Positions 1-10,530 of a stretch of 64,000 nt of DNA are shown piece by piece. The stretch is from Bilabrum cf. latius (Eukaryota; Bigyra: Bicosoecida; Bigyra; Bicosoecida), in contig OZ237755.1 in assembly GCA_965178125.1 (NCBI GenBank), positions 310,001 to 374,000 of the forward strand, in the 5' to 3' direction. How positions within the stretch are numbered: the stretch's first letter is position 1; the number at the start of each line of letters is the position of its first letter. The notes under the pieces were generated by a model. It worked only from the letters and a program-made list of their open reading frames with translations. It ran no database searches and had not been told where the DNA came from. A program made the position numbers and the translations under genes.

Positions 1-1
1 G

Positions 2-655
2 AACATTTAGTCTCCCCAGGAGAACATGCTGCAGAGCATAGAGGACGAGCTGGCCAGGAAGAGGCTCCTGCCCGCCAGGGAGGCCGCGATGACGAGGGCT
101 GTGCGCGGCGCCGACGCAGTTCCGCATGGCGAAGACGCCATCGAGCTTTCTTCGCATGTCGCGGCCGGAGCCGCTGCCCCGAGGGATGGAAGCACAGCAG
201 AGAGGGGGGGGTCGGCGAAGCAGGGACAAGGCCCCCAGACGCCACCCCAGGTGCCCCCGCTGAGGGGTCGCTCCAAGGGATCCAACGCAGACTCGGAATC
301 AGATGCGGGAGGCGCTGCGAGTCCCGGGTTGCGCACACTCCTGCCGCACAGTATGCCGGGGGTCGATCGGGGCCCGGCGGCTGCGGCATCGGGTGGCTTG
401 CCTGTCGCTACTAGCGGTGCGGGTCGGTCGCGCGGAGGCTCACTCACAGTGGTTCCGGCAGTGCGCCTGGACAAAGCGGGCCAACGTGGTGCCGGTGGTA
501 GGGTTACTCACCACGGCGATGTTACGGTGCAGGTGTCTGCGAGGAGGGGAGACACCAGCAACGGAGGCGGAGGGGGAGCGGGGAGCAAAGGGGGCGAGGC
601 GGGCATCGTGCGGCGGCTATCGCCCAGGTCCCACGCCTCCCCGAGAGAAAATTGA
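2..655 (+). CDS. C-terminal part of an unrecognised Gly/Ser/Pro-rich protein (5' end outside window)
   Basis: The frame is open from the first bases of the window and ends at UGA 653-655. One in-frame UAG (8-10) lies just upstream of the first ATG at position 26; because UAG is sense here, the frame probably continues upstream of the window. The visible 217 residues begin with a short charged helical stretch (ENMLQSIEDELARKR) and then become low-complexity and disordered (Gly, Ser, Arg, Pro). I recognise no domain. It converges on the GH116 gene, with 182 nt between the two stop codons. An ATG start at 26 for a short 209-aa protein cannot be excluded. Confidence 0.45.
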
Positions 656-837
656 GAAAAAATGAATTCGCAACTTCGCTGTAGACCCTATCAGAACCAC
701 GGGGGGATTATTTGCGCGTTGAACAGCTAAAGCCGAAGTGCATATAAGCAAGCAACAAGCAGCAATCCTCCTGAGCCAAATCCAGTGGCAGCCAGACTCT
801 CCCGCCTTAGGAGGTCCAGACGGGGTGGAGCGGCAAA

Positions 838-3800
838 TCACGCCAGCTGCACCTGCAAGACTGATCCTGTTGGCACGGAGGCCGGAGCAGCCAGCCCAAC
901 GAGCAGCATGCCGCTGGCCTGCTTCGTGGTTGCGACAGCGACCGACTTGCCGTCGAGGGTCACCATCGCGCTCGCGCTGCTCGTCTCGATAACGAGGTTC
1001 TGGACGGTGACTGAACCGTACGATACCTTCCAGCTCACAGTACCACCCGCCCCTCTTCCACTGACCGCGGGGCCCTGGGTACTCGCTCCACACCCGCACG
1101 AGGGAGGGCGACCAGCTGCATCCGCGGCGGGCGGTTGCATGCTCGCCTGTCCCCAGCCGCTGTCCGTGGTGAACCAGCCGCAGAAGCTTCCGTCAGCAGC
1201 AAGCACCCGCGGAGCGATGGTCATCTGCAGCGCCGGCTTGTTCCAGCGGATGCCGGCCGCCAGTTCGAGCAGTGCAAAGCCGCTCATGGGTCTGGAGTAG
1301 TACTGCCCGCACTCGATCTCGTTCACCACGCTGCGGCGGGTGCCATCCTGCCTCGCACGCGTGTCAAGCAGCATCTGCTTCCACACCGCGTCGGTCCCCG
1401 GGGTGCCACAGGCGAGAGCAAGGCCGGCCATCGGGTACTCGATGCCGCTCCAGGCGGCCTCTGAAGTGTACAGCAGCGGCTTCGGCGGGGGCTTAGAGTC
1501 GGGCCAGGTGGCAATGTACAGCCCGCTGTCGCGCTCGTCGTAGAACTTGCGAGGGTGTTGGTCACTAGGATTGAATCCATCGCGATGATTTGCCCCGAAC
1601 ACGCCTGCCACCGCCGTGGCCACATGATCGGCTGGCAGCAAGTCACCCAGATCCAGGATGTACGCCCACCACTGGCCCAGCAGCTGGTCCGTGAACGCAC
1701 CATCCGTGAGCTCGTTCACGTGGTGCTCCGGGTCCGTGACCTGGGTGTACCACTTGCCGTTGGTAAAGCAGAGAGTGTCTAGAGTTTTGGAGCCTAGCTG
1801 GAAGCGCGCACCGTACTTTGAGGCAGAGGCCGAGTCCCCAGCCAGCTTGGCCATTTCCTCGCAGGCTCGCAGGCCGCACAGATACAGTGCGCTCATGAGC
1901 GTGTTCACGCCGTACAGGGGGCAGTCATACGTAGAGGGTTGCGGCCCTCGAACCACGCCGTCTCCCTTCAGGTCAAGCTCGGTCATCCACCTCTCGATGA
2001 TGCGCTGGCATTGCGGCCAGGACGCCGCGAAGAACGGGTCCTTCATCGCGGGAGATGACGTGGCGATGAGAACCTCTCTGTAGGTCTTGAGCACCGTGGA
2101 CATCTCACCGTCGGTGCATATCGTCTGGGAATCGGGGCTGACCTCGGTGTACTTGGGCCAGAAGGACCAGATGCGCCGGAGCTCGAGCGGGACGATTGTC
2201 CGGGACGGAATGATGGCGTTGGGAGCGATCTGCTCGTGCAGGTCCACGTACCGCATGGACCTCTCCAGGTCAGGAAACAGCTTCGTGAGCGTCTGCTCGT
2301 ATCCCCAGACGTGCGTGCAGTTGAGCGGGCAGCAGCCCTCGGTCGCATTCGAGCCCTCAAAGCCGTACATCCTGCCATCCTTGGCCACGAAGCACGTCCC
2401 CGATCGCAGCACAGATGCGCGAGGGGCTGCCGAATCCAGAATGTACCATGGCAGCGTGCTCCCGTCGTACATGGCGCTTTGGAAGGCCTTCGTCTGCTGC
2501 AAGAGCGGGTCGGCATTCGCAGCAATGCCCTTGAGCAGGGCGCTCATGTCTGCCCACTGCAGCGAGTAGCCCGCCCCCACCTTGAGGTTGCTCATCTCGG
2601 TGTCGTTGAGGCCAGGCTGGCGCCAGGTGACTTCGCGGTTGGGAAAGTGCCACGCCAGAAAGAAGCGCACCGTCTTGGTCTCGCCCGCAGCGAGATCCAC
2701 AGTCGCCGCCACTGCCCCGATCCACGACTGCCCGTCAGGGCTCGGCCCCTGCCTGCCTGAGCCGGGCAGGGCGCCATGCCCTGCCACGAACGTCTCCCAT
2801 GCCTCCACGCAGGAAGCGGCCTGGGGCAGGACGGTCACGGTGGCGCCGGCACCATCCGGACTGCATCCAGCGGCGCAGCAGCCTTGTTCACCGTCACCAG
2901 AGGCAGAGGGCACGTCCACGACCCCGATCGCCAAGGTGCCATTGAACTGGTCCGTGGGACGGGCTGAGGTCTGAGTCATCGTCACGGCGGTGAGGCCGCT
3001 GGTGAGATTCACCACGGAGGCGGCGTTTCCGCCCAGCAGGCCCTCGCCTGTCAGGGGTTCAGTGACCCCGCCCTTCAGGGGTGTGACGCCGTCCCAACCT
3101 GCCGTGTTGGCCTGCGTCTGCAGGATGGCAGCAGTCATGGGCGCCGCGTTCGTGTTCTTGAGCGTGTAGGTCACGAAGACCGCCGGCATCTGGCTGTTTT
3201 TGGAGTCGAGGGGAACGAACACAGACGAGTAGTCTGCCGTGACTTGCACGCCGTTCGTTTGCGCCACATCAAAGTTTGCGCTTACGCAGGGGAACTTGGC
3301 CTCCATCACGGTGCCCCCGCTCAGGTGAGGGACGGCGTTGGCAACGTCGATGGAGCTCTGCGGCACCACGTGATCCTGGGTCATGGGCGCTGGTGTCCAC
3401 CCCGATTGGTCGTAGTTCTGGTCGTCTAGCAGCAGCGCGGCTGTCTCTGAGATGCCTGCCACTGCTTCTGGTTTCGAAGCGCTGGCAGCCTTGCAGCAGC
3501 CCTACGCATCGCCGGCAGCAGCAGCCATCAGATCTGCATCGCTTGAGGCAGCAGCGCGTGCCGCCTTGGCTTCGAACGAGGCACCTTTCACGTGCAGTCC
3601 GAACACACACCCAGGGACCTCCCCGTTCGGAGCCACGCACCCATTGACCTGCCACTGTCTCCAGCCCCCGTCGCCCGCGAGACTCACGCCGCCGCCCCCG
3701 ACAGACCCGAAGTTGTATTGGAAGGCTCGCAGAGCTGTGGTCTTGTACGTAAACTAAGGCTAGTCAGGATTGCCTTGGAATCGCTCGGCACGCAGGCCCT

Positions 3801-4643
3801 TGCCCTCCGAAGGGCCCACGCCCGGAAACCACTGCCCGCCCTCGCTCGGCTTGAAGCAGCATCCGCCCTCGCTCGGCTTGAAGCAGCATCCGCCCTCGCT
3901 CGGCTTGAAGCAGCATCCGCCCTCGCCGCTCGTCGTGCTTGCAGACGGCCCGCAGCAGCCGCCTGCCGCGCACCCACGCGATGCTCCTGGGGACGGCGAT
4001 CCCGAGTCTCCGCCGCAGCCTGACGACGGCTCGCACGACTGCAGCCCGCCCGCCCCTGTGGCGCTGCGGCCGCAGCAGGCCCTGGCCCTTGCCTGGCTCG
4101 CGAGCTGCACAGCCTCCGCGGCTGCGTGAAGCTTCTCCCTCGCCTCCGCAGTCAGCGGTTCTGTATTCGTTCCATAACCTCTAGGGGCTCCGAGCGTCAT
4201 GTCTGGCGAACGAGACGAGCAGGAGGGCTGGGCAGCGCAGCAGCTCGTGGACTCTCGCTCGGTCGTGGCACAACAAGTGGCTGGCACTCGGTGCATCTTC
4301 AAACGTAAAACGCCACCCTCGGCGTGGCTTTGCACGCTTCTAAGTTCATCGTCATCTGCGATACAATGTGTGCCAGGCCAGAAAGACGTGCGCACCTAAT
4401 AGAGACTCGAAAATAATCAAGGATCGTTCCAAGATCCGGGTTAGCCTCACTTTGCACTTGTGCTCCCGTCTTCGCGCACGTAATACTAAACGTGCCCAAT
4501 TTGGCTCCAATGGCTCTCCTGGCGTCAGTCATGAGGCCACGATAGGAGCCGTCGCTGCACTGGAACCTGTACATGGATCCATCGACGCTATCTTCGATCT
4601 TGACCCGAAGGCTATTTGGCCTTCCACAAGCGTCAGCGTCCAT
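838..4643 (-). CDS. GH116-family glycosidase (bile-acid beta-glucosidase / DUF608 type) with Cys-rich N-terminal extension
   Basis: Predicted retaining beta-glycosidase of the GBA2-like family acting on beta-glucosides or glucosylceramide. Frame 838-4200 is intronless, ends in UGA, and contains three in-frame UAGs (3502, 3754, 3760). It shows the family's glycine-rich start (FGSVGGGG), the beta-sandwich N domain, then the catalytic barrel with FEGSNATEGCC, CTHVWGYEQTLTKLFPDL (nucleophile region) and DGEMSTVLKTYRE (acid/base Asp region). Before the enzyme is a Cys-rich segment with three EGGCCFKPS repeats. ATGs at 4200 and 4296 are possible starts. I prefer a 5' exon 4396-4643 joined over a 56-nt GT-AG intron (4340-4395), giving 1249 aa, because the gap between the exon's in-frame UGA at 4299 and ATG 4200 is too short for a promoter. 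That exon has a weak PB1-like pattern. Family call is strong; the 5' exon is inference. Confidence 0.8.
3838..3921 (-). repeat. Three tandem 27-bp repeats in the GH116 gene
   Basis: Three head-to-tail 27-bp units encode EGGCCFKPS three times, in the Cys-rich linker before the glycosidase domain. The copies are nearly identical at DNA level, so the expansion looks recent. Paired cysteines in each unit suggest disulfide or metal binding, but this is only inference. Confidence 0.85.
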
Positions 4644-4832
4644 TTTTGAAGTGATTTCTAGATTTTCAAAGGTTCTAGCCGAGAATCCTGAGCTTTTCTG
4701 GACGAAGTGTTGTGTAATCCGTCCAAGCGTAGTAGTTGCACGCCGGCGGTCTGTTGCTCCGATTGCCCGGGGGGCCCGGGCCGAATGTGAGGCATTTGCC
4801 ACACTACCGAACCGAAACACTTCTCACTTCTC
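4644..4832. promoter_or_regulatory. Divergent promoter region between the GH116 and GH79 genes
   Basis: 189 nt separate the preferred GH116 start (minus strand) from the GH79 start at 4833 (plus strand). The two glycosidases are therefore head to head and may share a promoter. I see no TATA box or other motif I would name. Confidence 0.35.
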
Positions 4833-6534
4833 ATGCGGACCGTTTCCGTGTTGTTAGCAGCTGCAAGCGCCTATGCAAGCGGATCGGAGTTCTCCGTTTC
4901 CATCAACGGCAGCGCTACTCCGCACACAGTCGCAGATGCCTTCGTTGGATTCACCACCGACTATTGGTTAAACAATGGGCCCTACGGCGATAAGTGGGCA
5001 CCGGACGGTGGAATCTTGACTCTCAATTTGTCGGACCCCAGGCTGATTAACTTGGTGGAGGCAGTCACTCCAGCGACGTGGAGAGTCGGAGGTACGCCCG
5101 CCGACTCGGTTGTGTACGTGGTCGGGTCCTAGACCGAGTGTCCCGACGTGGAGAACCCGCCGCAGAAGCCATGGCCGCAAACAAAGTGCCTCACGATGGA
5201 CCGCTGGCAAGAGATCCAAGACTTCCGGGCCAAGACAGGAGTTGAGCTGTTCTATGGCCTGAACGGTCTCTACCACCGGCCCAACAAGCAATCACCCATG
5301 TCGACAGACAATCTGGAAGCCCTGTTGAAGTTTGCACTGGAGCACAGCAGCTCTGTAACTGCGTTTGAGCTCGGGTGAGACATGCGGTGGCAGTGGCCGC
5401 CCCCATGGGGGTCAGCTTGCGTCCACGCTGCCATTTAATTTAGTCTTGTACCACACAGTGTTTTCCCTCCGCCAGCACGCCGAGCACTGCCACCGCAGGA
5501 ACGAGCTGGGCAACGGCGACTACAGGGCCAACCCCGTCGTCCTCGGCAAGGACACGGTCCGTGTCCGCGAGATCATCAACTCTGTGTGGACGAACGCAAC
5601 CACGCGTCCCCTCCTCGTCGGGCCAGACTCGAGTTTCTCGACTGCCTTCTTCAAGCCCTTTCTCGACACCTGCGCGCACGCGCTGAACTACACGACGTAC
5701 CACGACTACGTGTGCTCGTCGCACAGTAGCTCCTGCGCTGGTGACCTGACCAACCCTACTTCGATCCACGACGCCACCACCAACGGCCACCGCACCGCCG
5801 ACCTGGCCAGCCAATACCCAGGTCTGCAGGCCATGGCGGGCGAGGTGGGTCCCGCGTACGGCGGCGGCGTACCCGAGTGGTCGGACCGATACGCAGACAT
5901 GGTGTGGTACACCACTGTGCTCGGGCAACTGCGGAACGACGGGGTGCAGAGGTTCGCCAGGAGCACGCTCATCGGGGGGGACTACGAGCTCATCAACCGC
6001 ACCACCCACCTGCCGCACCCCTCCTACTTTACGGCCATGCTGCACGCGCGCACGATGGGTAGCACGGTTCTCACCGTGGATATCCAGGCCCAGGGCTCGG
6101 CCGAGGCCCACCTCTCGGATCTGAACGCCTTCGCGTCGTGCTCTGCCGCGGACCGCCTGCCCCGCAACCGGTGCGTGCAGCCGGGCGACAAGGGGGCGGC
6201 CACCTACTTGCTCGCCAATATCGGCTCCGGATCCATGGAGGTGTCCCTGCCGGGGAACAAGGACCCCCTGTGCGTCTGGCAGGTGCGGAGCAGCGCCGCC
6301 GCCGCCGCGTCCAGCTCCAGCCGTGTTGAGTCGTCGGCACTGCTGGCCTCTGACGGGGCCCAGTGGCGCTCGGGCAGCGGCAGCTGGGAGGACCTAGCTC
6401 TCGGCCCGGGGCCAGACTTCACCGTGCCGACTCTCAGCGACCCGCCCATGGTGCAGCCAGGCTCGCCGCTCCAGCTCGGGCCGTACGAGTACGCGTTCGT
6501 GGTAGCAGCCGGGGCAGCCTCCGGCCCTTGCTGA
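4833..6534 (+). CDS. Secreted GH79 heparanase-like endo-beta-glucuronidase
   Basis: Exons 4833-5374 and 5499-6534 (525 aa, UGA stop). Removing the 124-nt intron rebuilds FELGNELGNGDY, matching the proton-donor motif ELGNE of heparanases; the intron has GTGAGA and CGCAG ends. The nucleophile motif is GEVGPAYGGGVPEWSD, very close to the GE...AYGGGAP of animal heparanase, followed by a conserved GGDYELI segment. A signal peptide (MRTVSVLLAAASAYASG) and several N-glycosylation sites indicate secretion or a lysosomal location. One in-frame UAG lies at 5130 in a variable loop. The expected substrate class is beta-glucuronide-containing polysaccharide; exact specificity is unknown. It diverges from the GH116 gene and converges on the selenoprotein gene. 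Confidence 0.87.
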
Positions 6535-6689
6535 GCGCGGGCAGCTTTCTTCGGAGGCTTGCGTTGTGCGATTGGGATGCATGTGATTGCACTTTTGAAT
6601 TGTGATTGCTGCATGGATGTCAATTCCGTATCGCTTGTCATGCATCTGTAAGTCGAGGATGACTCCATGCGAGTGAGCAGCACGCCCAT

Positions 6690-6790
6690 CACCTCTCTCG
6701 GTGCCATCAGCGCTAGCGGGCCTACATGATCTTTGCATGTCGGTTGAACCGCCAGAACGTCATCGGGTAGCGCGCATCTCGCTGCATGTG
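6690..6790 (-). promoter_or_regulatory. Candidate SECIS element (type II-like) in the selenoprotein 3' region
   Basis: Region 6535-6971 holds the two convergent 3' UTRs. On the minus strand, about 210 nt past the UAA, an ATGA (6760-6763) and a TGAT (6706-6709) can form the non-Watson-Crick quartet. Between them an approximately 13-step stem with two mismatches places an AA 14 nt after the ATGA, followed by a small ACATG/CATGT stem-loop, as in type II SECIS elements. A lower helix using GCAGC/GCTGC is possible. Found and folded by eye only; other placements in 6535-6971 remain possible. Confidence 0.4.
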
Positions 6791-6971
6791 GCCGTCCTGG
6801 GCACTGGACGCTTACAAGTAGGCAAATCCTCAGACAATCCACCGTGACGCACAGACAAGAGCACATCACGCGACACCACAGCCACCCTCACACGGGCAAC
6901 TACCCGCGATGTGAGTGCCCGGCACCGTAGCGAAGCCCTTGCACCGTGCTACTAGCTGCGCAGGGCAAATC

Positions 6972-7811
6972 TTAGCCCGACACATGCTTCTCGATCGCCG
7001 CAGTCACCTGAGAAGCCAGCTCGCCCTCGATGTCCACGGCGCGCAGCGCCTTGAACGGACGCGCCATCTTCGGAAGCGACAGCGGGATCTCCACCGTCTC
7101 ACCGCCCCGGGTCAGGCGCACCTCGAAATACCCGCGGCGAGGACGGACCTCAGGAAGACCTGGGTTGATCACGACCTCCACCCCGGGAGCGCTCGACGCC
7201 AGGCAAAGCTGTAGCTTCGCGGCGGAGCGCTTGAACACGCCTCATTGCTTGCAGGCTTCAATTTCCACAGCCACTGCCGCAGGCTTACCCTTCTTGGATG
7301 ACGTCTTGGCTATCGTTGCCTTGGCCTTTGACGCTTGAGCAGACGCACCGCCGGTGGCAGCGCCGGAGGCACCCCCAGCGCCAGAGCTCTTCGCCTTTCG
7401 GGCCTTCCCCACGGCAGAAGCAGCTGCGGGTTTTCCATCGGCATGCTCCGCGATTGCCGCAGTCACCTGAGAAGCCAGCTCGCCCTCGATGTCCACGGCG
7501 CGCAGCGCCTTGAACGGACGCGCCATCTTCGGAAGCGATAGCGGGATCTCCACCGTCTCACCGCCCCGGGTCAGGCGCACCTCGAAATACCCGCGGCGAG
7601 GACGGACCTCAGGAAGACCTGGGTTGATCACGACCTCCACCCCGGGAGCGCTCGACGCCAGGCAAAGCTGTAGCTTCGCGGCGGAGCGCTTGAACACGCC
7701 TCATTGCTTGCAGGCTTCAATTTCCACGGTCAGTCCAGACTTGGGTTCTTTCCGCGCAGCCTTTGGGCTCTTTGGAGATGAAAGTTGGGCCGATGCCTTG
7801 CGTTTTGGCAT
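6972..7811 (-). CDS. Tandem two-domain selenoprotein H with two selenocysteines (UGA recoded)
   Basis: A 279-aa Rdx-type thioredoxin-fold protein built from two selenoprotein H domains. The frame is interrupted only by two UGA codons, at 7701-7703 (Sec37) and 7242-7244 (Sec190). Each sits in the same context, EIEACKQ-U-GVFKRSAAK, giving the C-x-x-U redox motif exactly where animal SelH has it. Downstream comes RPRRGYFEVRL, the counterpart of the KPRRGSFEV strand of SelH. The N terminus is short and basic (MPKRKASAQ), as in the nuclear, DNA-binding SelH of animals, and a Lys/Ala/Gly linker joins the domains. The stop codon is UAA, one of only two in this window. Likely role: nuclear thiol redox or oxidative defence (known for the family). 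The second domain is a recent copy of the first. Confidence 0.85.
6997..7727 (-). repeat. Direct 272-bp duplication inside the selenoprotein gene
   Basis: Segments 6997-7268 and 7456-7727 are direct copies, 459 nt apart, with a single difference that I can find (7080 C versus 7539 T). Each copy spans the C-x-x-U motif and the whole SelH domain. The near identity in coding DNA points to a very recent duplication or gene conversion; an assembly artefact cannot be excluded from sequence alone. Confidence 0.9.
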
Positions 7812-8040
7812 TTGGTCTGACCGGTTAGGTAGAATGTGGGAAGATCGGTAGAGGCCACGTGTGCGCTGGATCAGGGATCCATCGTGCGGTGCACTTTCAC
7901 AGCTGCGCCGACTAATTTCGCGCCGAGTTGGCAAAGAAGGTGTCATGTCACATGCGGTGTGGTGGTAGATACACCAAGGAGAGTTACCACGCCCAATGAA
8001 ACTGCGGATCTTAACATGAACACTCTGGCATCTGCATCAT

Positions 8041-10530
8041 TCACTGCCTCCAGAGCGCTTGCCGGATTTCATCCGAGCCGTGTAGGTCGCCTTCTGGGGT
8101 CCCGGTGGCATCCGCAGAGAGCAGCTGCGCTCGCGCCACGTGGAGGGGCACCCCATTGACAGCAGGGCCGCCCCAATACGTCGGCGCGCGGTCCGCTGCA
8201 CTGTCCTTGCCCCCCATTTCACCCTCCACTGCGGAACCAACCGCGCGCGGCGCCGCGCCCGCGAGGAAGCCCATCCTCGCCCGATTGCTCTCCCGAAGGG
8301 CATCCACATCCTCCCCGCGCACCGAGTGCCCCAGCTCCGCCAACGCACTGGCGAGGGAGACCACAGCCTCGCGCGCTCCACTTCCCCTTCCTCCTCCTCC
8401 ACCCACACCGCTCCCCCCAGTCTAGTCTGCTGCAGGCATGGGCAGCACCGCGAGGGCATACGCGCACATCTCCGCCTCGTCCCGAGGCATCGCTGCCACG
8501 ATCCGGAGGGCAGCCGAGGCAGGGTCCGCCGGGACATGCGCCCCTGCCCCTGCACCTGCACCTGCGCCTGCCTCGCGCACCTCCATCCCCTCTCGCACCA
8601 GAGCTGCCATGGCCCCCGACACTCTGGCCTCGGCCTTGCCCAGTGCCCTAAAGTAGTCGTGCGTGTGTCCGTTGAGCCTGGAGGACACGTCTGGCCCCGG
8701 TTGCACCTGCTCCCTCATACGGAGGAACCACTCGCACGCCCTGCTGAGATCCAGGGCCACCTCGCTCCATTCCCTGCCGCTCTCGAGCTCGAGGGGCCCC
8801 CGCATCCCTCGGGAGGCGGGGGCCTCGCTCCTGCCTAAGCGAGAGGCCAACGGTTGTGATTGTGTTCCCTGGCGCGTCCCCTTCGATGCGCCTGCGTTGG
8901 GCTCGGCACGTTGCCCCGTCTCCTTGCGACTCATCAGCTGCTGCACCCCCTTGGGTGCTTCGCCCGAGCTCGCGCTCGCCATCAAACCGGTTAGGGCACT
9001 GCACCCAGATAGGTTCTCTCCCTCCGGGGCCATCTGCAGCGCCCTGCCAGCCGCGCCAGCCAGCAGCCTACCGTGCCTCGCGAAGTCTTGAGGCCTGGAC
9101 AACACAGGGATCACCACTCGCCTGCAGAGAACCCTCTCTGGCAGGCCAGCCACGGCCCCCTTCAGCTCCTTGACCAGCGCCACGCGAGAGGATACGTCGG
9201 CGTCTGCGTCCCGGGCGCATCGCTTCGATTCGGCCACTAGCTCATCGCGCCCCGCAACGATCTCCACCGCCGCGACTGCAGCAGCAGAGGCCCCATCCAC
9301 GGCTCGAAGCAGCCGCTCGATCTGCACCGCGCCTCGATCCAACACAGCACCAGGCTGGCTCGAACCAGCTTCCCCAGACGCGCTCGCGGCCCACTCCTGC
9401 GCCTTGCTGGCGGGAGGCCCGCTGCGGTCTTGCTGCTACAGGGCCTGTGCGCCATCCAAAGATGCAGCCGCCAGCTGCTGTGCCGCAGCAACCGCCTCGC
9501 CCAGCCGAAGGAGCATGGCCTTGGGAACAGACGAGACACCCGCCCCTGCCCGGGCATCCACCAGTCGCCTAGCATCCGTGCACGCGGCACGCAGTCGTGC
9601 TGCAGAAGCCTCCGCAGCGACCGACAGCATCTCGGCCTCCTCTGCGGTCCAGTGCAGGGTGCGCCTGTTGAGCTGCCTGGCGACCGCACCCGCCACGGGG
9701 ACTGCACCGAGGTGGTACGGGCAGTACGCCTTGTCTCGGATGCTCTTGCAGACCCCTTTCATCGACAGTGCTGCCGCTCCCGGCCCAAAAGCAGCCGCAC
9801 GGGATGGCAGAGAAAGCTTCGTCTCCTGCTCACCTGTGCTGCTTCGTCTCCTGCCAGCAGACGGTGCGTTCGAAGAGGCAGACAAAGAAGACGACGACGA
9901 CGTCGCAGTGGCGGTCGACAGCGCCTCTAGGGCCCGGGCGATCGCGAGATCAACACTCAGGGCCGCGGCCTGCCCGCGGTCCCGCTGCTTCTGCTCTTTG
10001 ACTCCCGTCGCCGCGCTGTCCCCCCGCACGCGCTGTCCGCTCGCTACGGCGCGCCAGTGGCCCCGCTGCAGCGACTGCGCCGCGTCCACAACTTCCAGCA
10101 ATCGACCGGGCATGCTACTCGCCATGCCATCCTTCGTGAAACCGTCCACGATCTCCCCCGCACGTCTCGCCAGGCCGGACACCTGATGCCTGGACAGCAG
10201 GTGCTCGCCGAGGCCCTCGCGGTGCGGCTCCATCGCGTCCCCGCCGGCTGCCATAAGAGCACGGCACACGGCCTCTACTTGCGGATCTAGCAGAAGGGCA
10301 GCGCGCTCTACATTCTTAACTTGAACCTGTCTGAAATGGATGCCGGGGCCAGACTCTCGCCTAGCAGCGGCCAAGGCTCGCTTCACTGGCCGGCAAACAT
10401 CAAGCCTAGCACTTGACAATCTCGTGGCTGCGGTAAGGACGGGGTCAATCGCTCGGCCAGTAGAATTCCATTCTAGCAGCGCACCAATTCCAGCCTCGGA
10501 TGCACTCTAAAGGGTCAAGGAAGCTGTCAT
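8041..10530 (-). CDS. Unrecognised 829-aa Ala-rich, largely helical protein
   Basis: One uninterrupted frame from ATG 10528-10530 to UGA 8041-8043 once UAG is read as sense; UAGs lie near 10508, at 9436 and at 8422. At 9436 the UAG precedes CAG CAA, so the reading is a Gln triplet. The protein is rich in Ala, Arg and Glu with many predicted amphipathic helices, a Ser-rich linker near its middle and an AG-repeat stretch near 8550. I see no signal peptide, membrane segment or known motif. A helical-repeat or scaffolding protein is possible but is only a guess. It sits upstream-to-tail with the selenoprotein gene (229 nt spacer) on the same strand. Confidence 0.6.
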
